This document shows, one piece after another, positions 44,930 to 57,682 of a DNA stretch of 64,000 bases. The position numbers and the translations under genes are program-made. Source of the stretch: Adiantum capillus-veneris (taxonomy: Eukaryota; Streptophyta; Polypodiopsida; Polypodiales; Pteridaceae); NCBI GenBank assembly GCA_014529385.2, contig CM043946.1, positions 21,258,577 to 21,322,576 on the forward strand, read 5' to 3'. The notes under the pieces were generated by a model. The model was not told where the DNA came from, searched no databases, and saw only the letters and a list, made by a program, of their open reading frames with translations. Each line of letters opens with the position of its first letter. Within the stretch, counting starts at the first letter, position 1.

Positions 44930-46120
44930 GATATGGAACAAAAAAGAGCACTTATCTTCTCCGTAAACTACAGAACCAATCAAGCAATGGAGAGTTAAGC
45001 CTCAGAAACCTCAACCACACCATTCTGACCAAGACAAACCGAGATATGAATGGTGGGTAAAAGCTTGACAATAGTCATTATTGATACTAAAATCTCAGGA
45101 AATAGGTGTGCTAAAGCATCCTGATGGTACAATCAAGCAAAGAGCACAAAGGCTATAAGATCTACTATTTGGAAGACAGCATCAGCAAGCCTCGACATCA
45201 GAAACCCTTGAGTTAATTACTCAAGACCCAATTCTTGCACAGCATAATGGTTTGATCTGCATTGATCTTTAAAGCATGGTAGAGCCAACCAAGACTATGC
45301 ATAGACACGATTATTCACCCATGCACACAGTCATCTCGGAGTACGCCATCTAGGAGGGGTGGAAGAGTACTACTTAAGGGCAATGTTTGAAGAGAGAGGA
45401 AAACTTTTGATGTTAACGTGTGATTTTTTGCCAAATTACCTAATAATGCCCTTATAAATCATTAGCAGGGGAAATTTAACTGATAATGTCTCCTCGATGA
45501 GTGTAAATAGTGTATATACTATTAGAAAATCATCAAATAATAGTCCTTTATGGTTAGTTTTTATGATTTTTCTCGATATTAAGCCTTAAAAATGGATAAA
45601 TCCAACAAAAAACAATAAATCTGTGTTTTTCAATGGAGTTTCTTGATTTTGGATTTTCACTTTACATTTTTAGCACATTTTGTTATTTTCTTTGATTTTT
45701 CTAATAAACAGGTCAAAAACTAATAATAAATAGCAAAAGAGCTTAGATGGAAAAACTAAAGACACGGTGGTGATCAGAAAGACAAGGCAAATAGGCACAA
45801 AAACTTTCAATCAAACCGGCAAATGGAAGTGAGAAGCATAAATTAGGCGGCCATACCTACTTTTGCAGAATTCTTGCACAATGAGCTACTGGAATCTGAT
45901 TGGGGAAATTTTTGAGTCTAACATAGATTTCACGTCCTAGTAGGACTAACAGGGGAATCTGGGGAAAAATGGTTTGGAAGTCCAAGTATAGATACCCAAG
46001 GTAGACTAAAATCACCTCATTTCCACTTGTTGCCTTTGGAGAGGGAGCCTTTTGACTCTCTTTGTGCGTACTTTTCGGAGTCCACAGTCACCGTTTTCAG
46101 CGCCGTCTCACACAAGACAT
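44930..46120 (+). other. Non-coding stretch between the giant's pol and its second palindrome array
   Basis: About 1.2 kb, AT-rich, with no supported ORF. It ends near CATGAGGGGTAAGTTC, a donor-like motif (GT at 46126). Confidence 0.5.
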
Positions 46121-46774
46121 GAGGGGTAAGTTCTATACTTATCAATGATACATTTTGTACAGCCGGTAGCTAGTCTAAACCCGTGGAAAAAACCCTAGAA
46201 TCTGAGCAGTGCACAAAGACCTACGACCATAGCGCTTGTCAGCTGAACCAAATTGGATGAGATTTGAACTGTAGCATGCCCCAACATAACAAAACACTTC
46301 TATAGCAATAGTTGACCATCCGGCAAGGGTCGAGGGGGTCCAAAGTAGAAAAGATAGGTTTTTGGCAGATGTCAGAATCGAATTGTGACTCCACAAACAG
46401 CTTTCATATGAGGTCTATACACAATGTATATGATTGGTTTTATGTAATCAATCAAGCAAAGCCCTCGAAAAGCAAAAAATGGCTCAAAGGCTACAAAGCG
46501 TCAAATTCAACATACAAGGTCAAATCGACTCCAAATGGGCCAAAATTGGATGAGCTGCTTCACGACTATGTTGCGGACAAGTCCATAGCCTCAAAAGTGA
46601 TTAACCAACCCTACAGGTCATGTAGTCACAAAAATCAAAGATTTTAGTTTTGACAAAGCACGAAGTGATGTCGGCAAGACCAAAGTTTACCAAATTCAAG
46701 TTAGGACTTGTTCTAGGTGTATAGAATGTATTTAGGTCAAAGTTTTCAAGTTTTGCAAGAGAAATGTGACTGTT

Positions 46775-47370
46775 GTAAATAATTATGATTATTTACTTTT
46801 GCAGTATTTTGTCTTGGAAATTGTATCATCACCTCACCTATCACTTGTACACATCCATTGCATACCAAATTTCAAGTATGAGCTAAAATAATCAATTATA
46901 ACTTGAAAATTTTCCAAAAAACACAAAGAAGTCCTTGCAAGCCAAATTCTGAGTTATGAGCCATATTTTTAAATCTAAATCACCTCATATCACATACCAC
47001 AGGGTCTATACCATGCTTAGAACCAAGTTGCACCAAAAAATGTTCATTTTGATGAAAAATCTAATAGCTACGACTATTTACTTTTTGGCTAAGATGGGAG
47101 AAATTTGCAACTGTGCCATCATAGGACCAAAGTACATGATGTCCTAAGCCCACTAGCCAAGTTTGAACAAATTTGAATCTCAAAATTTCAAAATCTCTTT
47201 ACATCTACTGTTTTAGAGACCTAAACACTAAATCTGACACCAGTTTCACCCTGTGCACCCAAATGAGCCCATAATTCACTCAGAGTATCTATTTGGTATA
47301 TACGTCAAGACTATAATGCCAAGTCTACAAAAAAAAAGTTAACTCAACTGTAAATAATCGTGATTATTTT
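46775..47370. repeat. Second palindrome array in the giant element
   Basis: Copies lie at 46775-46796 (perfect arms GTAAATAATT-type with ATGATTATTTAC), about 47062-47081 (degenerate) and 47350-47370, at spacings of 287 and 288 bases. The first and third are each followed within 15 bases by TTTTGCAG or TTGTTGCAG, an acceptor-like motif. This is the same family as the leader array 11 kb upstream. Confidence 0.85.
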
Positions 47371-49278
47371 CTTTTGTTGCAGTTTTTGTTTGGACTTCAT
47401 AATTTTGTTCTTTACATGTTTTTATGCATCTATACATGTTCAAAAATTGATCTGAAGCCAATTGGACTAAATTTGTCATCATTTCAGAGGAAAATGTACC
47501 AAAAATTTGCTAACTTTGACACTCTATTCACTCAACAGGAACCATGCAAGCAGCAGTAGAAGGCCAAGAAGAAGATCACTCAAAAGGAAAAGCTGCAAGA
47601 GCTACCACCCTACCAACTGTACCCCAGTTCAGTCAAAACCGCCAAATCAACCTACTTGTCAAAAGAACATCTTGAAGAGAATAACACAATAGTGTTCACA
47701 CCGGTAGATTCAAGAGCAAGGAAGGACATCAAGTAGAACTACAACTTCTACCAAAAGAAGTTTATGATGTCACCACAAATCCTGAGACCAAAGAAGCCAA
47801 CAAAAGGTTTGGACTCAAAGAGTTTTATGAACAAGAGCCATGTGGAGTGGACTTTCAAGAATCTTATGAGCTCTTGTCCATGATCAAAGCCACAAGATTA
47901 CCAAGAGAACATATAAGTCCGATGAAGAGTCTGCTGAGAGCTTGCCAGAATGGCATAGTAGTGAAATCTCTGATAATGAGGAAAGAAGAGCACGGATTAA
48001 GGAACTGAAAAGAAAATCCGTGGCAGCACATCAGGAGGAGCCGCAACAGAAGCAGACCAGATTTGAAAGAGAAAAGCACTCCTACGAATGCAGCCGCGCC
48101 AAGCACAAGGCAAGGACCCAACAAAGTGGGTACCAATTGAATTGAAAGGACCAAGAATAAAGCATCATATAAGGAAATAAGCCGAAGATCCCTCTGAATT
48201 ATTGGAAAAAATGTACTAGGAGGCATAAGCTTTGAAGCTGAAAGAAGACCAAGAAGCGGAACGGAAAGCTAAAGAGATGGCAGAGCAGTAAAAACAAGCC
48301 GAAGAAGTAGTCTCACAAGAAGAAGCAACTACACAAGGAGAAGCACAGCATGAACAAGGTGATATGTCTCCCCAACCTTCTTCACCTGCTTTAGAACAAC
48401 ATGATCAATCGATGCCAAGCCCACCAGCAGCTAAAGCCACAGAAATTGAGCCCACAAAGGAGACAGAGCTTGATCAAAGAGAAGCAGTTGAATCTGCACA
48501 ACAGGCAGCTACTACACAAGAGCAACACAAAGAGAAAGAACCAAAGCCAGAAAGGGCAGCGAGTCTTGCACCAGAGGACACCACAAAATTTGAACAAACA
48601 AGAGAACAAGATTCCAAAGAAAACCCTTCTATCTCTATGCAACAAGAAACATCCGAGGTATCCACAAATCCTCAGGATGACAAAGAAGAAGAAGGCCAGC
48701 CACAGCCTCAAGCACAAGAACAACCAACCGCCATGACATAGCTAAGAGAGACACAAAAGACTACTAAGACATCTAGGCAGCCAACCAGAAATAAAGATTG
48801 GAAATATAAGGATGAGGTAATCCTGCAAGTCAACGAATATGCAAAGCAAATGCAAGATATGATGGAAATACTTTGATCAGCCATACTTAGCCGTAGCACA
48901 AAGGCTAAAGAACTAGAGATAGTGATTGACGCTCTCCAAGGAGAGCTAAACAACAGATTAATGTCATCACCAATCTACAAAAGCAAGTGCAGGAATTGAA
49001 AGCTGAAGCTGAACAACATCAGCTAGCAAGGGATAAACAGCAAAAGGAGATGGAGGAGCTCGGTGACCTACTTACAAAGTTGTCAGATGCTTGCAAAGCA
49101 AAAGAGAGTAGCTAACAGAAATTACCAATGAACTTCTAACTACAACCATGTCAGTTCAAAAGATTCAAGTACATGTAGATGTAGCGAATGCCTCCCTGTA
49201 ATAATCAGAGCAAAGAATAAATGATTAGGAAACTTTCTTGCGGCAAATACGAGAAAATCCCACTGTGGCTTGATCAAG

Positions 49279-49283
49279 GGGAC
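49279..49283. repeat. Left target-site duplication (gggac)
   Basis: Identical to 58181-58185, flanking the minus-strand gypsy. Confidence 0.9.
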
Positions 49284-49781
49284 TAGAATTGGAGCTGATC
49301 TCTTTACATAGCTGATTCGAGTGTTAGAAGTTTACAACCATGGGTGATGTGTTAGTTCAAGCAGTAGACTGGAAAAGGAAATAGAAACTAAACTATAATA
49401 CATCTACTGGAATGAGAAACAGACTGAAGTACAGAGAATGATGTTCAGATTCAGATTTAGATTTAGACTCATAGAGAATGAGTACAAAGTATGTATGACT
49501 AGAGTATAATGGATTGCTGTATTTAGGATTACATGTGAAAGATTACAGATAAAGATGATATAGCTCAAGAACGGCTTGGGAACTAAGATTATGAATCAAA
49601 AGTCAAGAAAAAGTACAACCGGCAAATGCCAACCCAAATGCCAACCCAATTACAATGTAATTGGTCCTATTTATATGCCTTGGGAATTACTGTGATAATT
49701 GTCGTGGTAATTACTGACTGATGTATTGTTTGTCTCACAAGAGCCAGTTCCCACCCAGTGAGATTGTCTCAGCCATCTACA
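49284..49781 (-). repeat. 3' LTR of the minus-strand gypsy (left copy)
   Basis: Aligns end to end with 57683-58180. It includes a TATA motif (CTATTTATATGCC on the plus strand near 49668-49680) matching that of the other copy. Confidence 0.93.
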
Positions 49782-49800
49782 TGCTTCGCTCCTTTCTTGA
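49782..49800 (-). other. Polypurine tract of the minus-strand gypsy
   Basis: The minus strand reads CAAGAAAGGAGCGAAGCA directly before the 3' LTR. Confidence 0.6.
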
Positions 49801-49983
49801 ATTTTGGCAAGATTCCAAAATTTCTGAGAAAAAAAATCCACCGTCTAATTCTTCTAGAATTTTGCTCTTTGAGTGCTTGACACCCCTATAGTTGTAGTTC
49901 CATGGACATCACCAGCCAAGTCAGACTGAAAACAATCCATCATCTAATTCTTCTAGTGTTGGGTCGTTGAGTGCTTAACACCC

Positions 49984-52900
49984 TTATAATTGTAATTCCA
50001 AGGGCCGTCCACCCAAGTGACACCAACCCTTGAGTGGAAAAATCCAGTGTCTGCTGCGGAAACTGCCGGAAAAATCCACTGTCTGATTCGAAGATCGGTA
50101 CAAAAATCCTTGACCAAATTCTGAGATGGAACTACCTAGTATCCTTCCACTAAACCCGCTTCCATTTACCCTTTGGCCTGGATGGCGTCTGAGAAGTCCC
50201 AGTAGCATTATCCTTCTGAATGAGCCTGTAAATGGCCTCCTGCTCAAGCTGATCCTACCTTTCTCTGGTCATCTCAATTTCATAAGGCGTGAGAGGATGA
50301 TAGGTTTTGGGTTGGGATCATAGAGCGTGTGTCTGCCTTTGGTGAGCCGAGTTCTAGCCAGTTTGTGACAATACAAGGTTGTATGGATCCATCCTTTTGG
50401 AAGAGGCTGATTGGTTTTGATCCGTGCTTCAAAAAGAATCTCAACCATCTTTACGTACTGTGGTCCTAGGCCTGGTTTAGCCATAATGTCCTTTTCAGGC
50501 AGTTTAGAGGACTAAATAGAGAGTTGTAGGAGTTGGTTGGTGATCTTAGTGAGGCCTCTGATCTGAATTTTCCATTAGACCATACACAGTTTGATCCTCT
50601 GCACCTCATCTTTCAGCTCCTAGAGATCATTCAATTGGAGAGCGTTGTTGAACACTGTTTGCCAAGTTTTCCATTCCACAGTCAATCGCTCATACCAATC
50701 CTAAAGATCATCAGTAATCTTGAAATATGTGAGCCGATCGACTAGTTCTAGATGTTGAGGGTAAAGTGCTAGAAAAAATATTGGCAACTCTGCCTCTCTT
50801 GCTTGTAAAGCATACAAGAGAATTGGGGAATCAAGCACAAATTCCAAGAAGTTAAGGACAGCCTGGTTCTCTTGCTACGTCATCTTTCTGGTTACTTTAA
50901 CCAGCTTAAACAGTCACCGAAGAGCAGTTGCCTGTTCTCCCACTGACATTCGAGTTTGAGGTCCCTTGTTGGTGGCAGTCTAGTCTTCAAAAATGGTCAG
51001 CACCCTTTGATCTAGAACTCCCCTAGCAATCTGCATTTGCACTAAGATCTCTTTCAATTGATTCCTGACATCCTTGATGCATTTATATGTCATCTTGTTC
51101 CCGAGCAGAAGCTCTAATTCCATGGCCAGAGGGCGACAATCTGTAGTAGACTACCGTTGCCAATGTGGATTGGTTACTCTTTCTTCAGCAGTTAGTATCC
51201 ATTCAGGCACCCTTTCTAACAGTTGTATTGTACTGGGATGTGCAGGCAATTGGCAGCCTCTTGATCATGGAAAGCAACTGATTTCCAATATTCAACCATT
51301 TCCATGGCGCCGACCTACGGTTGACCTACAGTCGCTGGAAGCACTCCACATCAAAGATAAGATCATCATCCTCTAGATACCGCCTGGTTATAGGAGACTG
51401 ATGATGTCTCAATCTCTTGTTTAGCGCGATGAGCTGTAATGAATGTTGCTCATCACCTGTTGTCCCTCAGTCACAGCTTTTCCTTTCCCTTTAGCATCCC
51501 TCCTATGTTGTGACTGGTGTGCAGGTGGATTCCTAGTGTTGCTAGGTTGTTGCTCTCCTGGCTGCTAACTACTCGAGCGCTGCCCTTCATGCTGGTCTGG
51601 CTGGTCTGACTGTGACTGATTTCCTCCAATTGGCCCTGTACCACTAGTATCAGGTTTTGGAGGTGGAAATGGAGGAGAGGCATCATCATCATCATCATCA
51701 TTATGCCCTTTGTCTGGTTCATCCTCCTTCTCTGCTTCTTCTTCCTCCTTACCCTCATCTTCTTCAATGGTAGTCTGATGTTCAATGTAATCAAGGATAG
51801 CTTGATTTGTTAGAGCACTGTTATATTTAGTAACTTTACCCTGAAAATCACTCTACATTGTCTCCATAGAAGACTTCAAGTTATCCATGTTGAAAACAAC
51901 ATTGCCCGTTGGATTCAAGATCTCGGCCAGATTATTGTAGATATATCTTTCTGTTAATGTGTCCTTCAGAGCATTGTGGCAGATCACAGTAAAGAGTTGA
52001 ACTCAAATCACTTCATTCTTAGCATGGTTTTGAACCGATTAGCAGCTCGTTCAACTTCTACCTTTTCTTCCTGCATGGTCTGTATCTCAGACTCTACCTT
52101 GGCTAGCTTACTTTGTAACTGCTGAATAGTCATATCTGAGTGAGCCTCAAGGATACTATGTCACAGGTTCTGGGCTACTCTCCGTCGCTCCAACTTTTCA
52201 ATCTTCTCCTCAGCCTCCCTGAATTAAGTCTTTACCTGAATTAGTTCATCTTCTGAGCCTGCAGCATCCAGCATTTGTCCCATGCAATTGATAATAGTAT
52301 TCCATGATGACTGAATGAGTACTGAACATCTAGCTGTTGCTCAGTTAGAGTCAGTTGGCTCATAGATTGTGACAGGAGCCAAATAAGGTAATGCAACATA
52401 ATCAGATCTCTACAATAGGAGATGTCCCTTCAACAAATGAGTCTGCAGCTATTGTAACCTTTCTTTCTTTGTCAAGTGCAGTGCTTCTTCAATGTATGGG
52501 ATGGAGACTCGGCCAAGTAGATTTGGAGAGGCTGGGCCTTTGCCCTTATCAATCTGGTTTGCTGACTGCTCAGGACTAGCCCTTTCAGACTGATCTTGTC
52601 CAGTACTGGTGGTTACTAAAATCTGTCCTGCTGACTTGTTGATTCCACCAGTGGTCTGGTCAGTATGTTGTTCAGTCTGGCTAATTGGACCACTTTCAGT
52701 AGACATTGTTTTGATTTGACTTTCCAACTGCTTCAAGAGAGCAGTACTTTTAGTCACTGTCATCCTCGACTTCTTTAAACTGCCAGCTTCATCTTGTTTA
52801 GCCTTCCTTTTCTGTCCAGTGGGGGTTGACTGACTTTCTGGCTCTTCTTCATCGAATGACAAGTCTATATTTCTGGATAGTGCAAAGGGCTTTTGACTCC

Positions 52901-53700
52901 AAGTCATTCTTATCTGATCATGGATGTCTGGAGCAGTTGCCCAATACAAAAATTGCCAAACATACCAAGCCTTGAATACACTTTGAGATTTTAGCTTGGG
53001 AATCTGTTGAAGCACACTATGCAACAATATCTGGCAGAGGTTGATAGAGATTTTGGAATCCAGTCTTTCTGCTAAAATCATAGCAAAACGTTTCTCTGAC
53101 ACATATGTCGGATTATTCTTCAGGCTCACGGCTTCAGCTACAAATCGGTAGGTAGCGGGAGCTTCCAGTCCTACGGCTGGAATCCCTTGTGCACTGGCTT
53201 TCCTTTTCCTCTTAGCAGCGTCATCTTCCTTCAGAGATGCATTGATTTGTTCTGCAGTTGCCACAGATGGATTGGGCCCGTTTGGCATACGGAATGCAAA
53301 AGCAATACTTTTTGGTGTGACAGACACCTTCTGGCCATAAATCACAACACTGGCATCTTCAGTATTAAAAGAGTCCAGGACTTGCCTTATGATGGTTGTG
53401 TCAAACTCAATCCTCGTGGCTTGAAAAACCACATGCAAATCTCACAGTTGGAGTAGAGCCTTAGCTTGCTCAGTAAACACATAGCACTAAATTTTGTTGT
53501 GTGGGATGAGTGGAAGAGTTGCCTTTGTAGCAGTAATAAGGGCTTGGGTTTCATCGATAGTCTCCTGCATCTTTTTTGACAGTTTCCTCCTACCCATGCA
53601 CCGTGAAGATGATGAAGTAGGTGAAGAAGAAGATGACTTACTTTCTTCTTTGAAACCGTATCCATATGTGGCTGGAAAAGTTAGACGAAAATCCACGGTC
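49984..53700 (-). pseudogene. Accessory ORF region downstream of pol in the minus-strand gypsy
   Basis: Reading from 53700 leftwards, a Ser-rich start (KSSSSSPTSSSSRCMGRRK) leads to a globular block of about 330 residues (53438-52449). That block has TRIEFDTTIIRQVLDSF, VSLKNNPTYVSEKRFAMILA and AWYVWQFLYW. A low-complexity Gln/Thr/Ser segment follows, then coiled-coil text (EEKIEKLERR, IQQLQSKLAKVESEIQTMQEE near 52.05-52.2 kb), and then a Met/Arg/Lys-rich stretch over a CAT repeat near 51.69 kb. Remnants continue to about 50 kb (71 codons at 50269-50484). The globular block is shared with 9210-9963. No enzyme motif is seen. It loosely resembles putative plant transposon protein domains of other gypsy elements. 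Broken in several places; function unknown. Confidence 0.6.
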
Positions 53701-54169
53701 TCCTTAGAGGACGAGGTTTGTGGCTGCAGTGAAGAAACTTCAGAGCTCGGCGATCGTGAGTGGACAACAGAAGGTAAGCGTCATGCAGGAGATTTGTGAA
53801 GAAAAATGCCTACTCGCCTTACTGTTATACGCGTTCCCACCATAAAAGCTCCACCACTTATCGTTCCTAGACTTCTGTGCACCGTAACTGACGTGGCAAA
53901 CATACATTGGACAAGGATTTCACCCGTCATTGAAATGATTACCATTGATATTCCATCTGACCGTTGGTCCCCTAAAAACTGATAACTTTGTCCCCACTTT
54001 TTTGGTCCTAGTATAAGCCTGGCTGGCTCGTGCTGGTACTGGTCTGAAACTGGCTCTGGAACTGGTTTTAAAACTGGCTGCACATGAAAAAGTCCCAAGA
54101 TAGATGATTCTAGAATTTCTTGGTCTTCAGTGCCCAGATCCTCAGTACCCTGTTCCTGGCAAGTCTCTC

Positions 54170-54570
54170 TGGCTTCTCAATAGTAAAGATTGATTTTAGC
54201 TCCATTATACACCCCTGGCAGCAGTAATCTAGATAGGTCTTTCAATCTTATCATGCCGTTGGAGAAAACCAAGTCCACTTCGAATGGTCCTACCCAAGAT
54301 ATCTTTAGAATCGACTTCTTAGGACCCAATTTGACTGATATAGGAGTACTAGATCCCCTTTCTGAAACTTCTGCATTGGGAACAACTACAATAGGAAACA
54401 ACCAATCGCTACTGGCTACTTCAGTGATGAACCCAACTTTGAGAAGGTTGTCAATCTCTTCCTTGACCTTCTTAGCATAATTGGGATTCATTCGATACCG
54501 TTGTAGTCTTACTGGCCTGGCATCTAGCTTCAATGGTATCCTGTGCTGGTAGACCTCTAGATCCACCCCT
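54170..54570 (-). pseudogene. Remnants of reverse transcriptase and integrase of the minus-strand gypsy
   Basis: The right part matches the N-terminal edge of a gypsy reverse transcriptase (YRMNPNYAKKVKEEIDNLL, VGFITEVASSDWLFPIVVVP). The left part matches the C-terminal end of an integrase (ISWVGPFEVD, MIRLKDLSRLLLPGVYNGAK). The polymerase core, RNase H and integrase core are not found in this element, so it could not move by itself. Confidence 0.75.
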
Positions 54571-55129
54571 TTTAGATCAGTGTGTTCCCAGGCAAATACA
54601 TCTTTGTAATGCTAGAACATTTTGCGTGCTTTCTCATTCATTGTAGGGTTGAGATGTTTGTTAACTTTGATCATTCTAGGGTTGTCTTCAGATCCTAGAT
54701 TCCATTTCTCAATCTCTTGATCATTTGGGAGTAACTAGTTAGGCCCACCCCCTTTTCTCTTGGTTGACTCTTTGGTGTAATCCCAAGATGGCCCTTTGAG
54801 TTTCAAATCACTGTTCTAATTTATCGTGTCCTCCCGAGAATGTGCTGGCTCATCTAGCATGCTGGATTCAATTGATCCTTCTGGCCTTCCACTTAACTGA
54901 ACTAAACGTTCTCCTAAATTGAGTTCAATAAACTAGTCTGGAAACTTCTTCTTCAGTTTGTCAGTCTGCTCCTTGTTCAGGGAACTTCATTAAGATCAAT
55001 TTCTGCTAAAGGAAAAATATTTAGAGCTGCTAACATCCTTTCAATCTTCTTGATCTTATACTTTTTGCATAATTCTTTAGGTCTCAGCTCCTTCCTCCAG
55101 CTTCTAGTGTTGTTTCTTTGAATCTGAAT

Positions 55130-55460
55130 TATGACAAATCACTGACCCCTTGTAGAGTCAGAGTTTGATTAGCATAGTCGTGAACAGCCTATGCCGTTCG
55201 CAACCATGGGCACCCTAGTAGCATTCCATATGCTCCTTGCACATCCAGAACTAGAAAACTGGCCTTGAACTTCTCCTTGCCCACTCGTATCGGCATATTC
55301 TTGATCATACAAGTAGCTTGCACTACTCAATAATCTGCCATCCACACTTTAAAAGGTGTTGGCTTTAGGTTTGTGATGCCCATCCTCTGCTGAAGATGTA
55401 CTCCCATGATGTTTACTCCTACTCCTCCATCCAAAATGACACTCAAAAGTGGTTCTCATT
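55130..55460 (-). pseudogene. Retropepsin of the minus-strand gypsy
   Basis: The minus strand has ILDGGVGVNIMGVHLQQRMGI, an aspartic protease block, and about 60 residues on MLLGCPWLRTA, the usual end landmark. It lies between the gag-side linker (about 55.5-56.2 kb) and the reverse transcriptase remnant. Broken. Confidence 0.65.
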
Positions 55461-56190
55461 GTTTCCGAACTTTGTAATCTACTTGAACTAGCGGCATTTT
55501 ATCATCTCTGATAGCCGTCAAGTCAACTGTCGTGGCATCCACCTCAGCTTTCCTTCGCTGTCTGATAAATTTCGTTGCTTCAGGCAAATTTCTTCTAATG
55601 GCTTCCAACTCCACATTGAATTTTTGGATTCTGTCACATATTTTGACATGAATTTCCTCTTTCTCATGGTCAGAGTTGTTGTCAGAGCTTGAATAACTGG
55701 TAATATCTTCACAATGCCATTTCTTCATTTTAGTGCGTTCAGCTCCTCTATCAGCTCCCAACTCTTTAGTCAACCCTTGTACTGCAGCCAACATGGTCTC
55801 GGCCATGCCAGGCTTTGACTGATCTGTCTCAAAAGATTGGAATGGTATCTTTTGAATGACCCGTGCTTCAGAACTCTTTGGCTGCTCTAGTAGCTTCTTG
55901 GCTAAATCCTTTGTGATTTTCGCCGCTAGTTCTCTTCTCTCCTACCATTCCTCAATCACCTTTTCTTTACCCTTGGCCTTCCATACCTCTCTCTGTTGAG
56001 CCCATTTGCTGCTTTCAGTAGTGACTGGTTTTTCTAGAATCTCTGGGATTTCCTCAATCACTACTCCTTTGCTTCGTGTAACTGCTCGTACTGGAGCTAT
56101 CTCTGGTACCTTCGCCTCAGTAGCCGTAGTCCAGGTGTTTTTGGACATTGAGCCGCGAAATGCCCATACTTTCCACAAGTATAGCAATTT
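55460..56190 (-). pseudogene. Gag-protease linker of the minus-strand gypsy
   Basis: Low-complexity, charged remnants (for example MAETMLAAVQGLTKELGADR near 55.8 kb and VIEEIPEILEKP near 56.05 kb). No catalytic motif is seen. Position and composition fit the spacer between gag and protease. Confidence 0.45.
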
Positions 56191-56289
56191 AGACTTCGGC
56201 TCTGGAAATTACCACGTCCCCAGCCCCGGCCAGTACCTTCTTGGTTTCTGCTGCGCCCTAGACCAGTACCACTGGTACCTGGTTTCTCC

Positions 56290-57605
56290 TCTTAAGAAGC
56301 ATTGGCAGTTTCCACTCTTACTGGTTCGGCATTGGTAAATGTCACCATTGACAAGTCTTTGCACTTTTTGAACTGATGAAATCTAATGCCATAGTTATTC
56401 CATAAATGGCCATAGGCTTTACAATAAGTACATTGTGGGCACTCATTGGAAACATGGTCTTTAGATTTACATTTTGAACACCAAGTCTCCGTTCTTCTCA
56501 CCGGTTGTCTGGTCTAGCTAATCTCAGCAATTTGCCAATCCATCTCTTCAATCTTCCTAGCCCAAGACCCCCTTTTAGGCTTATCCTTGGTCTTCTCATC
56601 AGAGCTACTCTCAGAACTACTGGAAACTCTGCTAGAATCAGAGTCATCAGTAGACTACTGGACCTCCTCTTCCTGTGACCCTTTTCCTTCTTAACTTGTT
56701 GTTCCAGCTTCAGGGCTCGATGCACCAAATCATTGAATTTCTTCGTTGATGTTGGCACCTCTTGATCCCTAAGCTTTTTGTTGCAAAAGCCATTCAAGAA
56801 CCATGCTCGCAGTCACTTTTTCAATGGTGGTTCCTGTAGCTGCCTTGTTAGCTCCTTGATTTTTGCAACATAGCTTTGGACTTATAATTTTCTTTGCTTA
56901 ATCTTATCCAGTTCACAAAGAATATCCTCATCTCCGCTGTTGTCAAAATATTCCAATCTGAAGGCTTTAAGTATTTTATTATAGGATATGAGCTGGCAAG
57001 CTGGGTAATGGTAGTATCACTTCCTCGCTGCCTCCTTCAACGTTTGTGGAAAGTATTCACCCCATTCATCCTCATCAATATTTTTCAGCTCTGCATACTG
57101 CTCAAAAGCTTCAATGTGAACATTCGGCTCATCCTTCTTGCCCCCTTTGAACACGGGAAAATAGATTTTCAACGAGGATGTGTAATCATGCCGATCACTG
57201 TTAGTCCTTCCTGTTCTCATCTTAGAGTCTGGATGCCTCTTTGGAGTTTTCTTACAATTGTTTGTATCTGCATCCCAATTAATATCTGCCTCTATCTTAG
57301 TTTCTGTGTCCTCCCTAGCCTGTCTACTGGAAGTATGACGAATTTCGTTACTTCCTTTGGCGCCCTCGTCCCCCTGCCTGGACCGAGAACTTTTAGCCTT
57401 GTGTGCTTTCCTTTTTGCCCTTCTGTGTCTGGACTGACTAGAATGCTGTGAGTCCTACGTCTCATCAGCCTGACTGTGCTCCTCCTAAGCCTTAGTGTCA
57501 GTCACCAGCTCATGCTTGGGGTCAGAGTCTCTTTCTGACTCCTCAAGAATAGGGTCAACATGGTAGGATGGTTTCCGGCCACGATTGGTTTTGGGTGCCA
57601 TTACT
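56290..57605 (-). pseudogene. Gag of the minus-strand gypsy
   Basis: Starts near 57603 (MAPKTNRGRKPS). It runs through an Arg/Lys/Ser-rich segment (RRAKRKAHKAKSSRSRQ), then a gag core near 57.2-57.0 kb (YFPVFKGGKKDEPNVHIEAF, WGEYFPQTLKEAARKW). A KLEQQVKKEK helix comes next (56.7 kb). A paired zinc-knuckle region CSKCKSKDHVSNEC and CTYCKAYGHLWNN lies near 56.48-56.4 kb. It would package RNA in particles. Broken. Confidence 0.7.
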
Positions 57606-57665
57606 GCAGGTGAAAAACTTCAAACTGGAAGATGAGTTTTCTAGTCAACAAGCAACAGCTCTAGC

Positions 57666-57680
57666 CACCATGATCGCCAA
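57666..57680 (-). other. Candidate primer-binding site of the minus-strand gypsy
   Basis: The minus strand reads TTGGCGATCATGGTGG a few bases after the 5' LTR. TTGGCG is typical of tRNA primer sites, but the tRNA is not identified. Confidence 0.4.
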
Positions 57681-57682
57681 AA

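Noticed and set aside
48364-48741. Three overlapping ORFs on both strands near 48.4-48.7 kb
   Set aside because: Only the plus-strand Gln/Glu/Pro-rich frame fits the surrounding post-pol ORF. The others are shadows of the same low-complexity DNA.
51471-51794. Met-rich protein (seven Met in a row)
   Set aside because: The run comes from a CAT trinucleotide repeat near 51690. It is part of a broken accessory region, not a separate gene.
56894-57451. 185-codon plus-strand ORF, hydrophobic and Cys-rich
   Set aside because: It is antisense to the gag of the minus-strand gypsy. Its membrane-like composition is a by-product of the Lys/Glu-rich gag on the other strand.
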